From Gammaproteobacteria bacterium (GTDB lineage: Bacteria; Pseudomonadota; Gammaproteobacteria; S012-40): 7,381 nt of DNA. A model generated the notes under the pieces. The model saw only the letters and a list, made by a program, of their open reading frames with translations, was not told the DNA's origin and searched no databases. How positions within the stretch are numbered: the first letter of the stretch is position 1; each line of letters starts with the position of its first letter. This document shows, in pieces, positions 1 through 5,176 of this stretch. The stretch spans positions 1 to 7,381 of the forward strand of contig WFVN01000125.1 in assembly GCA_015491615.1 (NCBI GenBank). Reading direction: 5' to 3'. The position numbers and the translations under genes are program-made.

Positions 1-486
1 CTCCCCTCCCTGCAGGGTCTCGGGGGTGAGGATGACCCGCACCCGACCGTCCCCCGGCGCACCGCCGGCCACCACCCGCTGGGCGTTCAGGTCGTATTCG
101 ATGCGCGGCCCTTCGAAACGGTCGCCCCCCTGGACGAGGACGGCTTCGCCGCTGAGGATCACCCGCGCCTGGTCCAGGCGGTAGTCGATGGTGCGGGCGC
201 GGGCCTCCAGGGTTGGTCGTCCGGGGGGAGATTTGACCAGCCGCGCGGGATTCCCCTCGGCCACCACTCGCACCAGGCGCTCGCCCTGGCGGTAGAGGCG
301 CAGGGTGTCGGCGTCGAGGCGGGTGTGGCCCTGGACGGCGCGCACCGATCCCCGGTATTCGCTCACGTCGGCGGCCTCGTCGAGGACGACGCGATCCGCT
401 TCGATCTCCAGGGGGGCGGCGAGATCGAGGTCGGCGGCCCAGACGGGGGCGGCGAACCAGGCGAGGAGAACGAGGAGACCCCTCAT
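1..486 (-). CDS. lptA: LptA, periplasmic LPS-transport bridge protein (3' end cut by window edge)
   Basis: LptA forms the periplasmic bridge that carries lipopolysaccharide from the LptBFGC complex in the inner membrane to LptDE in the outer membrane. From the ATG at 486, 162 codons are open to the left edge. Residues 1-17 form a Sec signal peptide (MRGLLVLLAWFAAPVWA, cleavage expected before ADLDL). The mature part reads as repeated beta strands of the OstA/LptA jellyroll: PLEIEADRVVLDE near 25-37, an LSGEAVLVQGGDRFEGPRIEYDL stretch in the second half (about 111-133, paraphrased by key residues), and RVRVILTPETLQ near the visible end. That last stretch lines up with RVTTVLVPSQLQ of E. coli LptA (185 aa), so few codons are probably missing. 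The start overlaps the lptC stop as ATGA, and a G-rich tract lies directly upstream. lptB would be expected next, outside the window. Confidence 0.93.
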   Translation of the reverse strand, partial: MRGLLVLLAWFAAPVWAADLDLAAPLEIEADRVVLDEAADVSEYRGSVRAVQGHTRLDADTLRLYRQGERLVRVVAEGNPARLVKSPPGRPTLEARARTIDYRLDQARVILSGEAVLVQGGDRFEGPRIEYDLNAQRVVAGGAPGDGRVRVILTPETLQGGE

Positions 487-1031
487 CCCCGCCCCCCGGG
501 CCGATAGAGGCTGCGCACGCCGCCCTCCAGGCGCACCCGGTCCAGGGCCAGGTCGGCGGCCAGGGCGCCGGCCCCGGCCTCCCCCCAGGGGGCCTCCAGG
601 CGCACCGGGCCGTCCCCCTCCAGGTAGCGGCGCGACAGCCAGGCGCGCACCTGGGGACTGTGCAGGGCCAGGCGCTCGTCACCGCGGCGCCGCTCCACCG
701 TCACCGCCCCCGTCACCACCAGGTATTCGTCCGCCAGCAGGCGGGCGCGGCCGCCGCGGGCGGACCAGATGGCCGGCCCGGCGGGGAGGGTCAGGCGCGG
801 GGCGTCGATTTCCGCCAGGTCGCGCGCGCGCCAGTGGCGGTAGGCCGCCCCTTCCAGGCGTTGCAGGAGATGGCCCCGGATGTCGAATTGTTCGGCGCGG
901 AAACGGGTGAGGACGAGGTCCGGCATCTCCGTGCGAACGGCCTCGCCGACGGGACGCTCGCCCCCCTCCCAACGCCACAGGAACGCCACCAGGAGGAGGG
1001 CGAAGCCGAGAGGGAGGAGGCCGCGTTTCAT
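483..1031 (-). CDS. lptC: LptC, inner-membrane LPS-transport protein
   Basis: LptC is the bitopic inner-membrane subunit that receives LPS from LptB2FG and hands it to LptA. The product is 182 aa (E. coli about 191). One N-terminal membrane anchor spans about residues 4-20 (LLPLGFALLLVAFLW). A periplasmic OstA-like beta domain follows, beginning at PDLVLTRFRAEQFDIRG (about 37-53) and including LLADEYLVVTGAVTVERR (about 98-115) and LALDRVRLEGGVRSLY near the C-terminus. Sequence conservation is low, as is usual for LptC, so the call rests on anchor, size, fold-like pattern and position between kdsC and lptA. The ATG at 1031 was chosen because it begins just before the hydrophobic anchor and overlaps the kdsC stop as ATGA. 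A longer in-frame extension upstream to 1136 is Arg/Gly/Pro-rich and lies within kdsC. No strong Shine-Dalgarno is visible, so coupling to kdsC translation is likely. Confidence 0.9.
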   Translation of the reverse strand: MKRGLLPLGFALLLVAFLWRWEGGERPVGEAVRTEMPDLVLTRFRAEQFDIRGHLLQRLEGAAYRHWRARDLAEIDAPRLTLPAGPAIWSARGGRARLLADEYLVVTGAVTVERRRGDERLALHSPQVRAWLSRRYLEGDGPVRLEAPWGEAGAGALAADLALDRVRLEGGVRSLYRPGGRG

Positions 1032-1552
1032 GCCAGGTAGGGGGCGAACTGGGCCTCCAGGGTGCCCTGGGCCTCCATGATCAGCTCGCACACGTCGCGC
1101 GCCGCCCCGCGCCCGCCGGGATGGGTAGTTTGCCAATGGGCGTGGCGCTTCACCAGGGGGTGGGCGTCGGCCACCGCCACCGCCAGACCGACGCGCGCCA
1201 TCACCGGCAGATCGACGATGTCGTCGCCCACGTAGGCGGCCTGCTCGGGAGTGAGCCCCAACTCCTGGATGAGTTCCTCGAAGGCGGGCAGTTTTTCCAG
1301 CCGCCCCTGGTAGACGTGGCGGATGCCCAGGCTCTCCATGCGCCGGGTCACCGTGGGAGAAGTGCGGGCGGTGATGATGGCCAGCTCCACGCCGCTGTTC
1401 ATGAGCAGTTTCATACCGTGGCCGTCGCGCGAGTGGAAGGCCTTCAGCTCCAGGCCGTCGTCGGTGTAGTAGAGGCGGCCGTCGGTGAGCACACCATCCA
1501 CGTCGAACACCACCAGGCGCACCTGGGCGGCGCGTTGTTGTACGTCTTGCAT
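1028..1552 (-). CDS. kdsC: KdsC, 3-deoxy-D-manno-octulosonate 8-phosphate phosphatase
   Basis: KdsC is a cytoplasmic HAD-superfamily phosphatase that removes phosphate from Kdo-8-phosphate to give Kdo for the LPS inner core. The product is 174 aa and lacks a cap domain, as in this tetrameric family. Visible HAD motifs are FDVDGVLTDG (nucleophile Asp17, general acid Asp19), IITART (Thr61), the motif III lysine in RLEKLPAF (Lys87) and YVGDDIVDLPVM (Asp110, Asp111, Asp114). The tail VAVADAHPL...GGRGAARDVCELIMEAQG matches E. coli KdsC closely. The ATG at 1552 is preferred because GGAGAGAG lies 5-12 bases upstream. A GTG at 1570 would add six residues (MNGERT) and overlap the kdsD stop as GTGA. 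The stop overlaps the lptC ATG. Confidence 0.96.
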   Translation of the reverse strand: MQDVQQRAAQVRLVVFDVDGVLTDGRLYYTDDGLELKAFHSRDGHGMKLLMNSGVELAIITARTSPTVTRRMESLGIRHVYQGRLEKLPAFEELIQELGLTPEQAAYVGDDIVDLPVMARVGLAVAVADAHPLVKRHAHWQTTHPGGRGAARDVCELIMEAQGTLEAQFAPYLA

Positions 1553-1556
1553 GGTT

Positions 1557-1564
1557 CTCTCTCC
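1557..1564 (-). promoter_or_regulatory. Ribosome binding site deciding the kdsC start
   Basis: Read on the minus strand this is GGAGAGAG, with eight bases between its GGAG core and the ATG at 1552. It lies in the 14-base gap after the kdsD stop. It favours the ATG at 1552 over the in-frame GTG at 1570, which has only a weak G-rich stretch upstream. Confidence 0.7.
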
Positions 1565-1566
1565 GT

Positions 1567-2577
1567 TCACAGGACCCCCGCGCGCAGCAGATCGTGGAGG
1601 TTGACGGCGCCCACCACGCGCCCTTGGCCGTCCACCACCGGGAAGGCGTTGATGCGCTTGCGCTCCATGAGTTGCAGGGCCTCGGCGGCGAGCATGTCGG
1701 GGGCGAGGGTGGTGGGCTCGCGGGTCATCACCGTCTCCACGGGGGTGGCGTTGAGGTCTGGAGAACTTTCCAGAAGACGGCGCAAGTCACCGTCGGTGAA
1801 GACCCCGGCGAGGTGACCGTCGTCGTCGGTAACGGTGGTGAAGCCGAGGCGCTTGCGGGTGATCTCCATGACCGCCTCGGTGAGACTGGCGCCCAGGGGA
1901 ACGCGGGGGATCTCCTCCCCCCGGTGCATGATGTCGGCCACGTGCAGGAGCAGGCGCCGACCGAGGGTACCGCCGGGATGGGAGCGGGCGAAGTCCTCGG
2001 CAGTGAAGCCGCGCGCCTCCAACAGGGCGATAGCGAGGGCGTCGCCCATGGCGAGGGTGGCGGTGGTGCTGGCGGTGGGCGCGAGCCCCAGGGGGCAGGC
2101 CTCCTGTTCCACGGACACGTCCAGACACACGTCCGCCTCGCGCCCGAGGGTGGAGTCGCGCCGCCCGGTCATAGCGACGAGGGGCACGCCGAGGCGCTTC
2201 AACAGGGGGATGATGGTGACGATTTCCGCCGTCTCGCCGGAGTTGGAGATGGCGATGACCACGTCCTGGGGGGTGATCATCCCCAGGTCGCCGTGGGAGG
2301 CCTCGCCGGGGTGGACGAAGAAGGCGGGACTGCCGGTGCTGGCGAGGGTGGCGGCGATCTTGCCGCCGATGTGTCCGGACTTGCCCATGCCGAGGACGAC
2401 GATGCGCCCCTCGCAGCCGAGCATGTAGCGACAGGCGCGGGCGAAATCACCGTCGATGCGCGCGCCCAGGGCGGCCACCGCGCGCGCCTCCAAGTCGATC
2501 ACCGCGCGCCCCATGTCGATGAGGGCGCGGTCCTCCGCCCCGCCCAGGCGGCGGGGCTTGCGCCGGCGCTCGGGCAT
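1567..2577 (-). CDS. kdsD: KdsD/KpsF, D-arabinose 5-phosphate isomerase
   Basis: KdsD converts ribulose-5-phosphate to arabinose-5-phosphate, the first step toward Kdo, in the cytoplasm. The product is 336 aa (E. coli KdsD 328). An N-terminal SIS sugar-isomerase domain spans about residues 35-190, with GMGKSGHIGGKIAATLASTG (63-82), HPGEASHGDLG (89-99), SNSGETAE (111-118) and PTASTTATLAMGDALA (167-182). SHPGGTLGRRLL (199-210) forms the conserved linker. Two CBS domains follow, at about 213-270 (VADIMHRG through FTDGDLRRL) and 280-335 (VETVMTREPTT through NLHDLLRAGVL). The ATG at 2577 shares one base with the stop of the HMA gene (TGATG). No Shine-Dalgarno is visible, so stop/restart coupling is inferred. 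A TTG one codon earlier is also possible but less likely. Confidence 0.97.
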   Translation of the reverse strand: MPERRRKPRRLGGAEDRALIDMGRAVIDLEARAVAALGARIDGDFARACRYMLGCEGRIVVLGMGKSGHIGGKIAATLASTGSPAFFVHPGEASHGDLGMITPQDVVIAISNSGETAEIVTIIPLLKRLGVPLVAMTGRRDSTLGREADVCLDVSVEQEACPLGLAPTASTTATLAMGDALAIALLEARGFTAEDFARSHPGGTLGRRLLLHVADIMHRGEEIPRVPLGASLTEAVMEITRKRLGFTTVTDDDGHLAGVFTDGDLRRLLESSPDLNATPVETVMTREPTTLAPDMLAAEALQLMERKRINAFPVVDGQGRVVGAVNLHDLLRAGVL

Positions 2578-2780
2578 CAATCGCGGGGCGGGTAACCGGC
2601 CGCTCGCAGAGCCGCTCGCAGGGCCTCGGCGTCGAGCCCCTCACCCTGCACGGTCACCGCGCCGGAGGCCACGTCCACCTCCACCTGGACGACGCCGGGC
2701 AGTTCGCCCAGGGCCGTGCGAATGGCTGCGGCGCACCCGCCGCATTTGATTTTGTCGGCGTGGATGGTCTGCGTTTCCAT
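2577..2780 (-). CDS. Heavy-metal-associated (HMA) domain protein, CopZ/MerP-like
   Basis: This is a 67-residue single-domain protein of the HMA ferredoxin-like fold, as in copper chaperones (CopZ/Atx1) and MerP. The metal site is KIKCGGCAAAI, with CGGC at residues 13-16. The pattern continues with the family signature ALGELPGVVQVEVDVASGAVTV (about 23-44, with the GV..V.VD core) and ends in ALRAAGYPP. There is no signal peptide, so it should be cytoplasmic. Two cysteines in a CxxC suggest a soft-metal ligand, most likely Cu(I), but the metal cannot be read from sequence. The ATG follows the yrbG stop by one base and has GGTGAG five bases upstream (2786-2791). The stop shares a base with the kdsD start. 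The gene is not part of the E. coli yrbG-kdsD cluster. Family call sure, partner protein unknown. Confidence 0.88.
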   Translation of the reverse strand: METQTIHADKIKCGGCAAAIRTALGELPGVVQVEVDVASGAVTVQGEGLDAEALRAALRAAGYPPRD

Positions 2781-2781
2781 A

Positions 2782-3759
2782 TCAGCTCACCGTGACGAAA
2801 TAGAGGGTGGTCATGTAGGCGCCATAGGCCCCCAGGAGGAGAAATCCGCTCCCGCGTCCGATGCGCGGCGTCCGGCGCCGGCTGTAGACCAACAGGAACA
2901 GGGCCAGCGTCAATCCTAGCATGACCGGATAGTCGCGACTGAGGACGCTGGCGTCCAGGACTTCGGGATGGATGAGGGCGGGCAGGCCCAGCACCCCCAG
3001 TAAGTTGAACAGGTTGGAACCCACCACGTTGCCGATGGCCAGGTCCGGCTCGCCCTTCAGGGCGCCCATGATACTGGCGGCCAGCTCCGGCAGGCTGGTG
3101 CCGATGGCGACGATGGTGAGGCCGATGATCACCTCGCTGACACCGAAGGCGTGGGCGATGTTGACCGCCCCCCAGACCACCATGCGCGCCCCCGCCAGGA
3201 GCACCACCAGGCCCACCACCAGCCACAACACCGCCGCCCCCATGGTGATGGACTCGGGTATCTCCTCGGCCACTTCCGCCTGCAGGGGATCGTGGTCGCG
3301 CTCCCTGAGGGCGAGGCGCACGGTCCAGTAAATGAGCCCCACCAGGGCCGCCACCAGGATGAAGCCATCCAGGCGCCCCAGGTAGCCGTCCCAGAGGAGG
3401 ATCAGCACTGCGAAACACATGAACAGGAGCACCGGGAACTCCCGTTTGAGCACCCCGGAGTGGACCGCCAACGGGACGATGAGGGCGGTGGTGCCCAGCA
3501 CCAGGCCGATGTTGGCGATGTTGGACCCCAGGGCATTGCCCACCGCCAGGCCGGTGGCCCCCTCCAGTCCGGCCATGGCCGACACCAGCAGCTCCGGAGC
3601 GGAGGTGCCGAAACCGACGATCACCAGGCCGATGACGAGGGTGGAGACGCCCAAGTTGCGGGCCACGCCGGCGGCCCCGAGGACGAAGCGGTCCGCCCCC
3701 CACACCAGGGCGACGATGCCCAGGGCCACCGCCCCCAGATCCATGCCGCTCAGTTCCAT
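2782..3759 (-). CDS. yrbG: YrbG/CaxA-type calcium/sodium exchanger of the CaCA superfamily
   Basis: This is an inner-membrane cation exchanger of the Ca2+/cation antiporter superfamily, 325 aa, the same length as E. coli YrbG. The two inverted alpha repeats are clear. Repeat 1 has GTSAPE (51-56) and GNALGSNIAN (74-83); repeat 2 has GTSLPE (220-225) and GNVVGSNLFN (243-252). The glutamates Glu56 and Glu225 are the expected ion-binding acids. About ten hydrophobic segments are visible, with a charged cytoplasmic loop near 152-170 (RERDHDPLQAEVAEEIPES) separating the halves. The ATG at 3759 shares a base with the ubiA stop (TGATG) and has a GGTGG just upstream. An ATG at 3741 would shorten it by six residues. 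Its next neighbours toward lptA are the HMA gene and kdsD. Ion specificity is inferred from the family; physiological function in E. coli is poorly defined. Confidence 0.93.
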   Translation of the reverse strand: MELSGMDLGAVALGIVALVWGADRFVLGAAGVARNLGVSTLVIGLVIVGFGTSAPELLVSAMAGLEGATGLAVGNALGSNIANIGLVLGTTALIVPLAVHSGVLKREFPVLLFMCFAVLILLWDGYLGRLDGFILVAALVGLIYWTVRLALRERDHDPLQAEVAEEIPESITMGAAVLWLVVGLVVLLAGARMVVWGAVNIAHAFGVSEVIIGLTIVAIGTSLPELAASIMGALKGEPDLAIGNVVGSNLFNLLGVLGLPALIHPEVLDASVLSRDYPVMLGLTLALFLLVYSRRRTPRIGRGSGFLLLGAYGAYMTTLYFVTVS

Positions 3760-4634
3760 CAGTCCACCAGAAGGTAATGCCCGGCGATGCCGGCGAAGAT
3801 GACGGCACCGAAGGCGTTGTTGTTGAGAAAGGCGCGGAAGCAGGCCGCTTCCTCGCGCTCGCGGGTGATCCACTGCTGCCAGGCGAACAGCCCCGCCCCC
3901 GCCGCAAAGGCGATCCAGTAGGACCAACCGAGGCCGGCCACCCGCCCCACCAGCACCAGCCCGGCGAGAACGCCCGCCTGCAGCAGGCCGACGATGAGGC
4001 GGTCGTGGCGGCCGAAGAGGATGGCGGTGGACTTGACGCCGATCCGCACGTCGTCGGCCCGATCCACCATGGCGTACCAGGTGTCGTAGGCCACCGTCCA
4101 GGCGACGGTGACCAGGAACAGCAGCCAGGCCAGCGGCGGCACCTGCCCCTGTTCGGCCATGAAGGCCATGGGCACGGCCCAGGCGAAGGCCGCCCCGAGG
4201 ACCACCTGGGGCAGGTGGGTGACGCGTTTCATGAACGGATAGACGGCGGCGAGGAGCACCGCCACCACCGACAGGGCGACGGTCTTCCAGTCCAGCAGCA
4301 GGACGAGGCCGAAGGCGGTCAGGCACAGCACGGTGAACAGGGCCAGGGCCTCGCGCGGGCTCACCCGGCCGGCGGCCAGGGGCCGCTCGCGGGTACGGCG
4401 CACGTGCGGATCGATGTGGCGGTCGGCGTAGTCGTTGATGACGCAACCGGCCGAGCGCATGAGGAACACGCCGGCCACGAACACCCCCAGGACGAGGGGG
4501 TCGGGGCGGCCGTTGCCGGCCAGCCACAGGGCCCACAGGGTGGGCCACAGGAGCAACAGGGTGCCGATGGGGCGGTCCACCCGCATCAGGCGCAGGTAGT
4601 CACGGATTCGCTCGCTGGAGAAGGGCAGGGACAC
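3759..4634 (-). CDS. ubiA: UbiA, 4-hydroxybenzoate polyprenyltransferase
   Basis: UbiA is the integral membrane prenyltransferase that attaches the polyprenyl chain to 4-hydroxybenzoate in ubiquinone synthesis. With the GTG at 4634 the product is 291 aa (E. coli 290). The first Mg/diphosphate motif is NDYADRHID (67-75). The second aspartate-rich motif is YDTWYAMVDRADD (183-195), followed by VRIGVKSTAILFG. Other family signatures are PIGTLLLLWPTLWALWLAG (22-40), VYPFMKRVTHLPQVVLGAAF (131-150) and the C-terminal FRAFLNNNAFGAV. Several transmembrane helices are evident. The GTG start was chosen because the residues before the internal ATG at 4586 (RDYLRLMRVDRPIG) match the E. coli N-terminus (FHRLMRTDKPIG). 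This forces a 49-base out-of-frame overlap with ubiC. The ATG at 4586, which shares a base with the ubiC stop, is the alternative and would give 275 aa. Confidence 0.95.
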   Translation of the reverse strand: MSLPFSSERIRDYLRLMRVDRPIGTLLLLWPTLWALWLAGNGRPDPLVLGVFVAGVFLMRSAGCVINDYADRHIDPHVRRTRERPLAAGRVSPREALALFTVLCLTAFGLVLLLDWKTVALSVVAVLLAAVYPFMKRVTHLPQVVLGAAFAWAVPMAFMAEQGQVPPLAWLLFLVTVAWTVAYDTWYAMVDRADDVRIGVKSTAILFGRHDRLIVGLLQAGVLAGLVLVGRVAGLGWSYWIAFAAGAGLFAWQQWITREREEAACFRAFLNNNAFGAVIFAGIAGHYLLVD

Positions 4635-5176
4635 GGCTCGTCTGCTCGCCCGCCGGCCCACAGCGCGGGGAGGAAGAATTCGCTCACCAGCAGGGGTCGG
4701 CCATGTAAGAGGTAATGGATGCGGCGCCCCCAGATCTCGCCCCAGGCGGGGGGGAGGCCCAAGCAGGCGGCGGGGACCGGCGCCCACTCCACCGCGCCGC
4801 GCACCACGAAGGGGTGGGAAAATAGCACCTCCCCCAGGGATCGTCCACCCAGGCGGTGGAGGCGTCGGCCGGGACCGGCGAGGGTCTGCGGGGGGATCAC
4901 CGTGCGCGCGAACACCCAGGGCTCGCCGTCGCAGCGCAGGAACACCCGCCGTTCCAGCACGCGCCCACCGCGCAGCCCCAGGTGGCGGCGCTCGTCGGCG
5001 CGCGCCGCCCGCCAGTCCAGCCCCAACAGGGCGACGGAGAACCCCTCGGGGCAGCGCCGCCGGAGGATGCGGGTGAGGGAGCCGCCGCGTCCCAGCCAGG
5101 CGCGCACGGCGGCCGGCGGGCGCGGCCACACGGCGCGTGCCGGGCGCCAGCGGGGGGCGGACTCAGACCTCGGCAT
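4586..5176 (-). CDS. ubiC: UbiC, chorismate pyruvate-lyase
   Basis: UbiC converts chorismate to 4-hydroxybenzoate and pyruvate, supplying the substrate of the adjacent UbiA; it is cytoplasmic. The product is 196 aa, versus 165 in E. coli. Recognisable blocks are RCDGEPWVFARTVIPPQTL (81-99, compare CADGEPWLAGRTVVPVSTL in E. coli), LHRLGGRSLGEVLF (106-119), WGRRIHYLLHGRPLLVSEFFLP (149-170). The ligand-binding arginine aligns with Arg76 and the conserved catalytic-region glutamate with Glu166. The last 20 or so residues (after FFLPALW) have no E. coli counterpart, are Cys/Pro/Ser-rich and overlap the ubiA start. The ATG at 5176 lies inside the end of recG (14-base overlap) and has a GAGAGAGG-type ribosome site about nine bases upstream. 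Confidence 0.93.
   Translation of the reverse strand: MPRSESAPRWRPARAVWPRPPAAVRAWLGRGGSLTRILRRRCPEGFSVALLGLDWRAARADERRHLGLRGGRVLERRVFLRCDGEPWVFARTVIPPQTLAGPGRRLHRLGGRSLGEVLFSHPFVVRGAVEWAPVPAACLGLPPAWGEIWGRRIHYLLHGRPLLVSEFFLPALWAGGRADEPCPCPSPASESVTTCA

Noticed and set aside
487..1031. A sigmaE promoter inside lptC for lptA, as known in E. coli
   Set aside because: I looked for a GGAACTT-type -35 with a TCAAA-type -10 on the minus strand. Only a partial match (GAACAATT near 885-892) without a matching -10 was seen.
1594..2595. A 333-codon open frame on the plus strand opposite kdsD
   Set aside because: It is antisense to KdsD, with Gly/His/Glu-rich low-complexity composition and no recognisable motif. 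It is explained by the codon bias of kdsD.
2782..4548. A 588-codon version of YrbG extending back through ubiA
   Set aside because: The first 263 residues are an Arg/Pro/Gly-rich out-of-frame reading of ubiA. YrbG homology begins at the ATG at 3759 and gives the expected 325 residues.
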